Assembly (NCBI GenBank): GCA_024235995.1
Contig: JACKLI010000001.1
Span: 2,170,001-2,234,000 of the forward strand
DNA from: Burkholderiaceae bacterium
Lineage (GTDB): Bacteria > Pseudomonadota > Gammaproteobacteria > Burkholderiales > Burkholderiaceae_C
DNA: 64,000 bases
Direction of reading: 5' to 3'
The notes below the pieces were generated by a model. That model saw only the letters and a program-made list of their open reading frames with translations. It did not search any database and was not told the origin of the DNA. Shown piece by piece: positions 8,680-16,366 of this stretch. The translations under genes and the position numbers were made by a program. The stretch's first letter is position 1, and each line of letters opens with the position of its first letter.

Positions 8680-10443
8680 ATGACGGCAGGTCAAGTTGGC
8701 GACCACCACGCGGCCATGCAGGCCGGCTTTCGCTGGCTGGTGCCGCGCCACTTCAACATCGCGCAGGCCTGCTCGGCGCGCTGGGCGGCGCTGCCGGGCG
8801 CCGGCGAGCGGGTGGCGGTGATCGAGCACCGCGTGGGCGCCAAACCGGTGACGTACTCGTACGCGCAGCTGCAGGCGCAGGCCAATCGCCTGTCCAACGC
8901 CCTGGCGCGCCTGGGCGTGCGCACCGGCGACCGCGTGGCCATCGTCATGCCGCAGCGCTTCGAGACGGCGGTGGCCTACATGGCGGTGCTGCAGATGGGC
9001 GCCATCGCCATGCCGCTGTCGCAGCTGTTCGGCCCCGAGGCGCTGGAATACCGGCTGCAGAACGCCGCGGCCACGGTGGCGATCTGCGATGAGGGCGCGC
9101 TGGCCAACCTGCTGGCCGCGCGCGAAACCTGCCTGGCGCTGCAGACGGTGATCGGCCTGGGCGCCGGCGCCGAGCGCGCCGACCACGAGTGGCACGCGCT
9201 GCTGGCCAGGTCGCGCGAGCGCTTTGCCGCCGCCGACACGCTGGCCGACGACGCGGCCGTGCTGATCTACACCAGCGGCACCACCGGTCCGCCCAAGGGC
9301 GCGCTCATCCCGCAGCGCGCGCTGATCGGCAACCTGCCCGGCTTCGTGTGCAGCCAGAACTGGTTCGGCTTCGACGCGGCCGCGCCCGGCCGCGCCAGCC
9401 GCGCCGTCTTCTGGAGCCCGGCGGACTGGGCCTGGACCGGGGGGCTGATGGATGCGCTGCTGCCCACCCTGTACTTCGGCCGCCCCATCGTGGCCCACAA
9501 CGGCCGCTTCGATCCGACCGAGGCGTTCGAGATCCTGTCGCGCCACCGCGTCACGCACGCCTTCTTGTTCCCCACCGCGCTCAAGGCCATGATGAAGGCG
9601 GTGCCGCACCCGCGCCCGCGCTACGCGCTGCAGTTGCAAGGCCTGATGAGCGCCGGCGAGGCGGTGGGCGATGCGTTGTTCGCCTACTGCCGCAAGGAGC
9701 TGGGCGTGGTGGTCAACGAGATGTTCGGCCAAACGGAGGTGAATTACGTCGTTGGCAACTGTGCCATGAACGACCACCGTCTGCCGGGTGTCGGCTGGCC
9801 CGCCAGGCCGGGCAGCATGGGCCGCGGCTACCCCGGCCACCTGGTGGCGCTGATCGACGACAAGGGCGAGCAGGTGCCGGTGGGCGAGCCCGGCGAGGTG
9901 GCCGTCCGCCGCACCGACGTCCACGGCCACCACGACCCGATCTTCTTTCTGGGCTACTGGAACAACGAGGCCGCCACGCGCGCCAAGTTCAGCGGCGACT
10001 GGTGGCGCACGGGCGACCTGGCGGTGCGCGACGCCGAGGGCTACCTGTGGTATCAGGGGCGGGCCGACGACGTGTTCAAGGCCGCGGGCTACCGCATCGG
10101 CCCGGGCGAGATCGAGAACTGCCTGGTCAAGCACCCGGCGGTGCTCAACTGCGCGGTGGTGCCCAAGCCCGACGCCGCGCGCGGCGCGCTGGTCAAGGCC
10201 TACGTCGTGCTCAGTCCTGATTTTGTAGCTGCCCGCGCTCTGCAGGCGGGGGCTACAGCCCAATTCGAACTGAATTTGATCGCCGCCCTGCAGGAGCACG
10301 TCAAGGGCAAGCTGGCACCCTACGAGTACCCGAAGGAGATCGAGTTCATCGACCAACTGCCGACCACCACCACGGGCAAGGTGCAGCGGCGCGTGCTGCG
10401 CCTGCAGGAGGAGGAGCGCGCCCGCGCGGCCGGGCTTGTGTAG
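8680..10443 (+). CDS. AMP-forming acyl-CoA synthetase (ACSM/acetyl-CoA synthetase-like)
   Basis: Activates a carboxylic acid to its CoA thioester using ATP. The AMP-binding signature YTSGTTGPPKG is near residue 198, the FGQTE motif near 350, and the C-terminal GYRIGPGEIE with the catalytic lysine region TTTGKVQRR near the end. The 587 residues and the FWSPADWAWTGG block resemble medium-chain and acetyl-type synthetases. I chose the ATG at 8680 because GAGGAG lies seven bases upstream; the longer reading from 8647 lacks a ribosome binding site. A copy of the dispersed repeat lies in frame at about residues 513-532, between conserved C-terminal-domain blocks, and adds a loop. The chain length of the substrate is unknown. 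Confidence 0.88.
   Translation: MTAGQVGDHHAAMQAGFRWLVPRHFNIAQACSARWAALPGAGERVAVIEHRVGAKPVTYSYAQLQAQANRLSNALARLGVRTGDRVAIVMPQRFETAVAYMAVLQMGAIAMPLSQLFGPEALEYRLQNAAATVAICDEGALANLLAARETCLALQTVIGLGAGAERADHEWHALLARSRERFAAADTLADDAAVLIYTSGTTGPPKGALIPQRALIGNLPGFVCSQNWFGFDAAAPGRASRAVFWSPADWAWTGGLMDALLPTLYFGRPIVAHNGRFDPTEAFEILSRHRVTHAFLFPTALKAMMKAVPHPRPRYALQLQGLMSAGEAVGDALFAYCRKELGVVVNEMFGQTEVNYVVGNCAMNDHRLPGVGWPARPGSMGRGYPGHLVALIDDKGEQVPVGEPGEVAVRRTDVHGHHDPIFFLGYWNNEAATRAKFSGDWWRTGDLAVRDAEGYLWYQGRADDVFKAAGYRIGPGEIENCLVKHPAVLNCAVVPKPDAARGALVKAYVVLSPDFVAARALQAGATAQFELNLIAALQEHVKGKLAPYEYPKEIEFIDQLPTTTTGKVQRRVLRLQEEERARAAGLV
10216..10274. repeat. Dispersed repeat inside the acyl-CoA synthetase gene
   Basis: It contains TTTTGTAGCTGCC, a GCGCTCTGCAGGCGGGGGC middle and an AATTCGAACTGAA tail, matching the intergenic copies. 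It stays in frame and encodes roughly SPDFVAARALQAGATAQFEL. Its AT-rich ends stand out from the very GC-rich gene. Confidence 0.55.
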
Positions 10444-10476
10444 GGGTGCGCAGCGGGCGCTGCGGGCTTCGCCCTA

Positions 10477-10744
10477 AGAACGTGTTTACGACCGGTTCAT
10501 GGTGCCCGCAAGGCAGCAAAAAGCCGCAATCGAGGCGCGCGCCGCAGGCCATGCTGGTGGCCTGGACAAGGTGCGCAACGACGAGTGCGGCTTTTTGCTG
10601 CCTTGCCCGAAGGGTTGCCCCGCAAAGGCAGCGTCTGCGGCGTTGCAAATCCTCGCCGGGCCACCAGCCCGGCTGCGGTTTGCGCCTTGCATCCACTGCC
10701 TTTGCGGGGCAACGGGCACCATGAACCGGTCGTAAACACGTTCT
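10477..10744. repeat. Three-way-junction element: nested perfect inverted repeats, non-coding
   Basis: A 268-bp element in the 316-base gene-free gap between the acyl-CoA synthetase and the aldo/keto reductase. The outer arms 10477-10507 and 10714-10744 are a perfect 31-bp inverted repeat beginning AGAACGTGTTTACGACCGG. Directly inside, arms 10508-10528 and 10586-10606 pair perfectly over 21 bp (GCAAGGCAGCAAAAAGCCGC plus A). After a 7-base linker, arms 10614-10631 and 10696-10713 pair perfectly over 18 bp (GTTGCCCCGCAAAGGCAG). The stems abut without gaps on both outer sides. No protein is encoded. It could be a miniature transposable element, a structured RNA or a protein-binding DNA structure. 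Confidence 0.85.
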
Positions 10745-10759
10745 AAACTCGTGCTCATG

Positions 10760-11818
10760 ATGAACACGATTTCCCTGGGCGCCAGCGACCTGCGCGTCAC
10801 CCCCATCGGCCTGGGTACCATGACCTTCGGCGAGCAGGTGAGCGAGAGCGACGCCCATGCCATCCTGGACCGCGCGGTGGAGCGCGGCGTCAACTTCGTC
10901 GACACGGCGGAGATGTATTCGGTGCCCCCGCGCGCCGAGACCTACGGCCGCACCGAGGCCATCATCGGCCACTGGCTCAAGGCCCGGCCCGGCATGCGCC
11001 AGCGCATCGTGCTGGCCAGCAAGGTGGCCGGCCCTTCGCGCGACGCGCCCTGGATTCGCGCCGGCGCCGGCATGACGGCGGCCGACATCGAGGCCTCGTG
11101 TCACGCCAGCCTGAAGCGCCTGCAGACCGACGCCATCGACCTCTACCAGATCCACTGGCCCGAGCGCCAGGTGCCCGCCTTCGGCCGCCTGTACTACGAC
11201 CCGGCGCAGGAGCACTCGCAAACGCCGATCCTGGAGCAGTTGCAGGCGCTGGCGCGCCTGGTGCAGGCCGGCAAGGTGCGCCACATCGGCCTGAGCAACG
11301 AGACGCCCTACGGCGTGCACGAGTTCGTGCGCCTGGCCGAGCAGCTGGGCCTGCCGCGCGTGGCCAGCGTGCAGAACTGCTATTGCCTGATCAACCGCTC
11401 GGTGGACAACGCGCTGGACGAGACCTGCCACCGCCTGAACGTGGGCCTGCTGGCCTTCTCGCCGCTGGGCGCCGGCCTGCTCACCGGCAAGTACGACGCC
11501 AGCGGCTTCACCGGGCCCGGCGCGCCCGTGGGCCGCATGAGCCTGTACGAGCGCCAGCGCAAGATGCGCTGGGGCCGGCCCGCCGCGCTGGCCGCCGCGC
11601 GGCGCTACAACCAGCTGGCGCGCGATCACGGCCTGACGCCCACCCAGCTGGCGCTGGCCTTCTGCTACCGCTCCTGGCGCGTGGCCAGCACGCTGATCGG
11701 CGTGACGAGCCTGGCGCACCTGGACGAGAACCTGGACGCCTGGAGCGTGCCGCTGTCGCCCGAGCTGCTGGCGGCGGTGGATGGGATCCGGCTCGACGCG
11801 CGCGACCCGGCGCAGTGA
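10760..11818 (+). CDS. Aldo/keto reductase, Tas-like
   Basis: An NADPH-dependent TIM-barrel reductase of about 352 residues, similar in size and layout to E. coli Tas. The tetrad is visible: Asp and Tyr in FVDTAEMYSVPP, Lys in LASKVAG and His in YQIHWPER. The cofactor-binding region near ASTLIGVTS is present. The natural substrate is not known for this subgroup. Start choice lies among GTG 10751 and ATG 10757 and 10760; I used 10760. The gene begins just after the three-way-junction element, so its promoter may lie in or beyond it. Confidence 0.85.
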   Translation: MNTISLGASDLRVTPIGLGTMTFGEQVSESDAHAILDRAVERGVNFVDTAEMYSVPPRAETYGRTEAIIGHWLKARPGMRQRIVLASKVAGPSRDAPWIRAGAGMTAADIEASCHASLKRLQTDAIDLYQIHWPERQVPAFGRLYYDPAQEHSQTPILEQLQALARLVQAGKVRHIGLSNETPYGVHEFVRLAEQLGLPRVASVQNCYCLINRSVDNALDETCHRLNVGLLAFSPLGAGLLTGKYDASGFTGPGAPVGRMSLYERQRKMRWGRPAALAAARRYNQLARDHGLTPTQLALAFCYRSWRVASTLIGVTSLAHLDENLDAWSVPLSPELLAAVDGIRLDARDPAQ

Positions 11819-11822
11819 CCCC

Positions 11823-12320
11823 ATGGGCAAGGCCAAGACCGCCCACGTCAGCGAAACGCCCGCCACCGCGGTGTTGCGCCAGCACGGCGTGGCCTTCACC
11901 GAGCACCCGTACGACTACGTGGAGCACGGCGGCGCCACGCACAGCGCCGAGGTGCTGGGGTTCGATCCTTTCAGCGTGGTCAAGACCCTCGTCATGCAGG
12001 ACCAGGACGCCAAACCCCTGATCGTGCTGATGCACGGCAACCGCAAGGTCAGCACCAAGAACCTGGCGCGGCAGATCGGCGCCAAGTCGGTCGAGCCCTG
12101 CAAGCCCGAGGTGGCCAGCCGGCACAGCGGCTACCAGGTGGGCGGCACCTCGCCCTTCGGCACGCGCCGTGCCATGCCGGTGTTCATCGAGAAGAGCATC
12201 CTCGAGCTGCCGCGCATCGCCCTGAACGGCGGGCGGCGCGGCTACCTGATCGGCATCGAGCCGCAGGTTTGCGTCGCGCTGCTGCATGCCAGGCCGGTCG
12301 AGTGCGCCATTGATTTGTAA
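11823..12320 (+). CDS. ybaK: YbaK/EbsC-type Cys-tRNA(Pro) deacylase
   Basis: A 165-residue member of the YbaK superfamily, which hydrolyses mischarged Cys-tRNA(Pro). The conserved lysine is in FSVVKTLVM, and the GNRKVSTKNLAR and GYQVGGTSPFGTR blocks are characteristic of the YbaK clade. It starts four bases after the aldo/keto reductase stop, so the two are probably co-transcribed. The stricter assignment to YbaK rather than ProX or YeaK rests on the GGTSPFG block. Confidence 0.88.
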   Translation: MGKAKTAHVSETPATAVLRQHGVAFTEHPYDYVEHGGATHSAEVLGFDPFSVVKTLVMQDQDAKPLIVLMHGNRKVSTKNLARQIGAKSVEPCKPEVASRHSGYQVGGTSPFGTRRAMPVFIEKSILELPRIALNGGRRGYLIGIEPQVCVALLHARPVECAIDL

Positions 12321-12345
12321 CAACGGCACGCCTGCGCATGGTGGC

Positions 12346-12393
12346 AAAATGCGCATCCTGCGCTTGTTGATGAAGCGCCGTCAGCTACAAAAC
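12346..12393. repeat. Dispersed repeat, partial copy upstream of plsY
   Basis: A partial copy in the ybaK-plsY spacer with GCGCTTGTTGATGAAGCGCC and a TCAGCTACAAAA end, which is the reverse complement of the TAGCTG core. It directly precedes the GAGGAG ribosome binding site of plsY. Confidence 0.4.
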
Positions 12394-12407
12394 GAGGAGT
12401 AACAAGC

Positions 12408-13037
12408 TTGAACCCCCTGGGCGCCGTCCTGGCCACGCTCGCGGCCTATCTGATCGGCTCGCTGAGCTTTGCCGTCATCGTCAGCCGCGCCATGGGCCTG
12501 GCCGACCCGCGCAGCTACGGCAGCGGCAACCCGGGCGCCACCAACGTGCTGCGCTCGGGCTCCAAGGCGGCGGCCATCGTCACCTTGTTGTTGGACGCCG
12601 CCAAGGGCTGGCTGCCGGTGATGCTCGTCAAGTGGTTCGGGCCTGACTATGGCCTGGGCGAAGGCACGCAGGCGCTGGTGGGCGTGGCGGCTTTCCTGGG
12701 GCACCTGTGGCCGGTGTTCTTCCGCTTTAAGGGCGGCAAGGGCGTGGCCACCGCCGCCGGCGTGCTGCTGGCCTTCGAGCCCTGGCTGGGCGTGGCCGCG
12801 CTGGCCACGTGGCTGATCATCGCCATCTTCTTTCGCTACTCGTCGCTGGCCTCCATCGTGGCGGCGGTGTTCGCCCCGGCGTACTACCTGCTGGGCAACG
12901 GCGTGGGCTGGACGGCCAGCGGCGCCAAGGCGCTGGCCATGGGCGCCATGGGGCTGCTGCTGATCTACCGCCACCGCGAGAACATCCGCCGCCTGCTGGC
13001 CGGTACCGAATCCAGACTGGGGAGCAAGAAATCATGA
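12408..13037 (+). CDS. plsY: Glycerol-3-phosphate acyltransferase PlsY
   Basis: An inner-membrane enzyme that transfers acyl groups from acyl phosphate to glycerol 3-phosphate, the first step of phospholipid synthesis. Of its 209 residues, the conserved YGSGNPGATNVLR loop near residue 40 and FKGGKGVATAAG near 110 are the active-site motifs, between about five membrane helices. The start is TTG at 12408, with GAGGAG about 12 bases upstream. Its stop overlaps the ridA start in an ATGA, so the two are translationally coupled. Confidence 0.94.
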   Translation: MNPLGAVLATLAAYLIGSLSFAVIVSRAMGLADPRSYGSGNPGATNVLRSGSKAAAIVTLLLDAAKGWLPVMLVKWFGPDYGLGEGTQALVGVAAFLGHLWPVFFRFKGGKGVATAAGVLLAFEPWLGVAALATWLIIAIFFRYSSLASIVAAVFAPAYYLLGNGVGWTASGAKALAMGAMGLLLIYRHRENIRRLLAGTESRLGSKKS

Positions 13038-13387
13038 GCACCATCACCCGACTGTGCGTGGGGCAGCGCCTGAGCGAGGCCTCGGTCTTCAACGGCATCG
13101 TGCACCTGGGCGGCATGGTGCCCGAAAGCGGCGCCACCGACATCCGCAGCCAGACGGCGGACGTGCTGGCCCAGGTCGACGCGCACCTGGCCGCCTGCGG
13201 CAGCGACAAGAGCCGCATCCTGCGGGTGCAGATCTACCTGGCCAACATCGCCGACATCGGCGGCATGAACGTGGTGTGGGACGCCTGGGTGGCCCCCGGC
13301 CACGCGCCCCCGCGCGCCACCGTGCAGGCCGCGCTGGCCGACCCGGCGTGGAAGATCGAGATGGTGGTGACGGCCGCGCAGCGCTGA
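13034..13387 (+). CDS. RidA family protein
   Basis: A 117-residue member of the RidA/YjgF/YER057c family. These small trimeric proteins hydrolyse reactive enamine/imine intermediates, or have related roles. The C-terminal APPRATVQAALADPAWKIEM carries the conserved Arg and Glu region. The sequence resembles the RutC-like or RidA-paralogue groups more than the archetype, so activity is not assured. The ATG overlaps the plsY stop. Its TGA ends exactly where the convergent birA stop begins, with no intergenic base. Confidence 0.85.
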   Translation: MSTITRLCVGQRLSEASVFNGIVHLGGMVPESGATDIRSQTADVLAQVDAHLAACGSDKSRILRVQIYLANIADIGGMNVVWDAWVAPGHAPPRATVQAALADPAWKIEMVVTAAQR

Positions 13388-14359
13388 TTACCGGCGCACC
13401 GACACCTTGTCGCCGAGCACGGTGACGATCCGGCCGTCGATCTCCACGCGCAGCGCGCCGCGCTCGTCGATGCCGCGGCCGGTACCGTGCTGCGCTCCCT
13501 GCGGGCCGTGGATGGTGAGCGGCTGGCCGGCCAGGCTGTCCAGGCGTGCAAAGCCGTCGGCAAAGGCCGACAGGCCCTCGCGCTCGAAGCGCCGCAGCCC
13601 GGTGCGCAGGTGATCGATCAGGTGGGCCGCCAGCCGGTTGCGATCGGGCAGGGCGGCGGCGCACGCGGTGGCCAGGTCGGTGGCCGGCTGCTGCACCTGC
13701 TGCTGCAGCTCCGGCGTCAGGCGCAGGTTCAGGCCCAGCCCGATGCGGGCCACGCACGGCCCGTCGTATTCGCCATCCACCTCGATCAGGATGCCCGCCA
13801 GCTTGCGGCCTGACACGACCAGATCGTTGGGCCATTTCAGCTGCAGCCCGGGGATGGCGGTCATGCTGGTGAGCGCCTGCGCGGCGCACACGCCCATCGC
13901 GACGGACAGGCCCGAGAGCGCGGCCGGGCCGCTGGAAAAGCGCTTCAGGCACGAGAGCATCAGGCCCATGCCGGGGGGCGAATGCCAGTCGCGCCCACGC
14001 CGCCCGCGCCCCGCGCTCTGGCTTTCGGCCAGCACGGCGGTGAGGTCGGGGGCGCTGGCGGCGATGCGCGCCAGCTCGTCCTGCGTCGAGTCCAGTTGCC
14101 AGTGCACGTGCACCGGCGCGGCGGGCGGTGCGAGCGCGGCGGTGATCGCCTGCGCATCCAGCAACTCAACGGCCCAGGGCAGGCGGTAGCCCGCGCCGGT
14201 GCGTGCCTGCACCGGCAGGCCCATGGCGCGCAGCGCGGCGATCTGCTTCCAGATGGCCGCCCGCGTGATGCCCAGCCGCCCGGCCAGCGCCTCGCCGGAG
14301 ACGGCATCGCCACTGGCCAGCTGCCGCAGCAGGTCCTGTGCGGAAAAGCCTTGTTTCAT
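13388..14359 (-). CDS. birA: Biotin--[acetyl-CoA-carboxylase] ligase and biotin repressor BirA
   Basis: A bifunctional protein of 323 residues. Residues 1-60 form a winged helix-turn-helix (EALAGRLGITRAAIWKQIAA), so it can bind DNA. The ligase domain has the biotinyl-AMP loop GRGRRGRDW at 117-125 and KWPNDLVV near 175-182. A short C-terminal SH3-like domain follows. It attaches biotin to carboxylases and, loaded with biotinyl-AMP, represses transcription. The operator in the shared upstream region indicates autoregulation together with bioY. Confidence 0.95.
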   Translation of the reverse strand: MKQGFSAQDLLRQLASGDAVSGEALAGRLGITRAAIWKQIAALRAMGLPVQARTGAGYRLPWAVELLDAQAITAALAPPAAPVHVHWQLDSTQDELARIAASAPDLTAVLAESQSAGRGRRGRDWHSPPGMGLMLSCLKRFSSGPAALSGLSVAMGVCAAQALTSMTAIPGLQLKWPNDLVVSGRKLAGILIEVDGEYDGPCVARIGLGLNLRLTPELQQQVQQPATDLATACAAALPDRNRLAAHLIDHLRTGLRRFEREGLSAFADGFARLDSLAGQPLTIHGPQGAQHGTGRGIDERGALRVEIDGRIVTVLGDKVSVRR

Positions 14360-14422
14360 GGCCGGAGTGTGCCTCAGCCCGGCATGGCCGCGGCCTGCGG
14401 TGTCGTCTTGGATATGGTAATG

Positions 14423-14455
14423 ATGTAAACCAATTAATTTTCAATAGGTTGACAA
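14423..14455. promoter_or_regulatory. BirA operator between birA and bioY
   Basis: Half-sites ATGTAAACC (14423-14431) and GGTTGACAA (14447-14455) are separated by 15 bases. The known proteobacterial BirA box is TTGTAAACC, a 14-15 base spacer, then GGTTTACAA, so only two of 18 positions differ. It lies between divergent birA and bioY, and its right half contains the -35 box of the bioY promoter. Confidence 0.88.
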
Positions 14456-14477
14456 TACGCTTTACAACCAGGATACT
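14449..14477 (+). promoter_or_regulatory. Sigma-70 promoter of bioY
   Basis: A perfect -35 TTGACA at 14449-14454 and a -10 GATACT at 14472-14477, 17 bases apart. The -35 hexamer is embedded in the BirA operator, so repressor binding would exclude polymerase. GGAGG at 14499-14503 precedes the bioY ATG. Confidence 0.85.
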
Positions 14478-14510
14478 TCGCGGCTTCCGCTTTTCATTGG
14501 AGGTCTCCCC

Positions 14511-15086
14511 ATGACTCAACCCGTTGCGGCACCGCTGGCCTTGCGTCCCGCCGTCGCCCCCAGTTGGCAGCGCCAGATGCTGCTCGTCCTCGGGGGCACG
14601 GCGGTGCTGACCGCGTCGTCCTACGTCAGCATTCCGCTGCAGCCCGTGCCGGTCTCGATGCAGACCTTTGCCGTGCTGATGGTGGGCGCCGTGTATGGCT
14701 GGTGCCTGGGCGGTTTGACCGTGCTGGCCTGGTTGCTGCAGGCGCTGGTCGGCATGCCGGTGTTGGCCGGCGGTGCGGGCGGCCTGGCACCGTTCATGGG
14801 CAAGACGGCGGGCTACCTGCTGGCTTTTCCGCTGGCCGCCATGCTGATGGGCTGGCTGGCCGCGCGTGGCTGGGATGGCGCGCGGCCCCTGCGCGCGTTC
14901 TGGGCCATGCTGCTGTGCACCACGCTGATCCTGCTGGTGGGTGGCGCCTGGCTGGGGGTGCTGATCGGCGCCGACAAGGGCTGGCAGTTCGGCGTGCTGC
15001 CTTTCCTCGTGGGTGATGTTGTCAAGTCCGCCCTGGGCGCGGCCTCGCTGGCGCTGTGGCACGGGGTGTGCCGGCGCCGTGCATGA
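14511..15086 (+). CDS. bioY: Biotin transporter BioY (S component)
   Basis: A 191-residue membrane protein with about six hydrophobic segments, the substrate-binding S component of biotin ECF transporters. The motif SIPLQPVPVSMQTFAV near residues 40-55 and the GGLAPFMGKTAGYL region are characteristic. No bioM or bioN genes lie nearby, so it may work alone or with a shared energising module elsewhere. A strong promoter overlapped by the BirA operator predicts induction when biotin is scarce. The stop overlaps the start of the following Cys-rich gene. Confidence 0.93.
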   Translation: MTQPVAAPLALRPAVAPSWQRQMLLVLGGTAVLTASSYVSIPLQPVPVSMQTFAVLMVGAVYGWCLGGLTVLAWLLQALVGMPVLAGGAGGLAPFMGKTAGYLLAFPLAAMLMGWLAARGWDGARPLRAFWAMLLCTTLILLVGGAWLGVLIGADKGWQFGVLPFLVGDVVKSALGAASLALWHGVCRRRA

Positions 15087-15517
15087 CGCTGGCGTTGCGC
15101 GCCCACCACCTGCTGTGCCTGCTGACCTACGCCGGCACAGGCTACAGCGCCGCCTTCGTGCGCAACTTCGATGCCGTGGCCGAGCGCATCGCTGCTGGCG
15201 AGGGCGTGGCGCTGGCGGCGGGGCCGGACGCGATCTGCGCGCCGGTGTGCGCGGACGAGGGTGACGGTGCGCACTGCCATTGCGCCAGTGTGTCGATGCG
15301 CGACGAGCGGGCGGCGCAGGCGCTGGCGCCCCTGCTGGGGCCGCCGGGCCCCAGCGGTGGCTGGCAGCTGGATGCGCCCTTGCTGGCGCGCCTGCGGGTC
15401 GCCTTTGCCGATGGCCGCCTGCGCGGCGCCTGCGTGGACTGCCAGTGGGCCGATCTGTGCACCCAGGTGGCGCGCCAGGGCTATGCCGGGGTGCGTATGC
15501 CTGCGCTGTCGACTTGA
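15083..15517 (+). CDS. DUF1284-type cysteine-rich protein
   Basis: A 144-residue protein that opens with LALRAHHLLCLLTYAGTGYS, as DUF1284 members do. It contains CAPVCADEGDGAHCHC and CVDCQWADLC, a Cys/His set suited to a metal or iron-sulfur site. Its ATG overlaps the bioY stop (ATGA), which implies translational coupling and co-regulation by biotin. No function is established for the family to my knowledge. A role in biotin or iron-sulfur metabolism is only an inference from position. Confidence 0.75.
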   Translation: MTLALRAHHLLCLLTYAGTGYSAAFVRNFDAVAERIAAGEGVALAAGPDAICAPVCADEGDGAHCHCASVSMRDERAAQALAPLLGPPGPSGGWQLDAPLLARLRVAFADGRLRGACVDCQWADLCTQVARQGYAGVRMPALST

Positions 15518-15525
15518 ATGTTGCT

Positions 15526-16011
15526 TCAATCCCTGAAGTTGTCGAACGACAGCGGCAAGTCGGTCATCTCTTTTTTCAGCAGCGCCATCACCGCCTGCAA
15601 ATCGTCGCGCTTGGCGCCGGTCACGCGCACCGCTTCGCCCTGGATGGCGGCCTGCACCTTGAGCTTGCTTTCCTTCACCAGCTTCTGGATCTTCTTGCTG
15701 TCCTCGCTGGCAATGCCGCTTCTCACCTTGACGACCTGCTTGACCTTGTCACCGCCCACCTTCTGCACCGTGCCCTTGTCCAGAAAGCGCACGTCCACGC
15801 CGCGCTTGGTCAGCTTGTTGCGCAGAATGTCTTCCACCTGCTGCAACTGAAAATCGGCATCGCCCAGCAGGGTGATTTCCTTGTCCTTCAGCTCGATGGC
15901 CGCGCTCGTGCCTTTGAAGTCAAAGCGTGTGCCGATCTCCTTGGCGGCGTTGTCCACCGCGTTGCGCACTTCCACCATATCGGGGTCGCAAACCGTGTCG
16001 AAAGAGGGCAT
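15526..16011 (-). CDS. yajQ: YajQ family cyclic-di-GMP/nucleotide-binding protein
   Basis: A 161-residue protein, exactly the family length. The N-terminal MPSFDTVCDPDMVEVRNAVD and the RFDFKG and LPLSFDNFRD blocks are signatures. Members bind nucleotides; in Xanthomonas a homologue binds cyclic di-GMP and modulates transcription. I chose the ATG at 16011, preceded by AAGGAA, over an extension of two codons. It converges on the DUF1284 gene. Confidence 0.93.
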   Translation of the reverse strand: MPSFDTVCDPDMVEVRNAVDNAAKEIGTRFDFKGTSAAIELKDKEITLLGDADFQLQQVEDILRNKLTKRGVDVRFLDKGTVQKVGGDKVKQVVKVRSGIASEDSKKIQKLVKESKLKVQAAIQGEAVRVTGAKRDDLQAVMALLKKEMTDLPLSFDNFRD

Positions 16012-16050
16012 GGTCAATTCCTTGTCTTGTAATGTCGGGAGGCCGTGTTT

Positions 16051-16323
16051 TCAGCGCCCTTTGGCGGGGCGATCGAACTTGCGCCAATATTGAAACGCGT
16101 CTTCGTGCACCTCGAAGTCCAGATCCTGCACGCGCGTCAGCCATCGCTCCTGCACATTGGCGACCGCCTGGTTGTACACCAGCGGGCCAATCTCTTCCAG
16201 AAAAAAGCCCAGCAGCGCGCCAGCCGACACGTTGCCGATCGGCTCGTCCATGTTCTCGGCAAAGTAGCGCATGAGCGATTCGATCGCCTGCTGGCGGTCG
16301 TCCTTGGCGATCTCGATGGGCAT
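16051..16323 (-). CDS. DUF2164 domain-containing protein
   Basis: A 90-residue soluble protein starting MPIEIAKDDRQQAIESLMRYF, with the conserved IGNVSAGALLGFFLEEIGPLVYNQAV block of DUF2164 split over its centre. The tail is basic and rich in aromatics. The ATG at 16323 fits the family length; the longer open frame upstream runs antisense through murB and is not real. Function unknown. Confidence 0.82.
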   Translation of the reverse strand: MPIEIAKDDRQQAIESLMRYFAENMDEPIGNVSAGALLGFFLEEIGPLVYNQAVANVQERWLTRVQDLDFEVHEDAFQYWRKFDRPAKGR

Positions 16324-16366
16324 GACAGCGGCGCGTTGGTGCAGGGGGCGATGCGACAATTGTCCC

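Noticed and set aside
14360..14510. A riboswitch upstream of bioY
   Set aside because: The leader is too short after the promoter for a known riboswitch, and the BirA operator explains the regulation.
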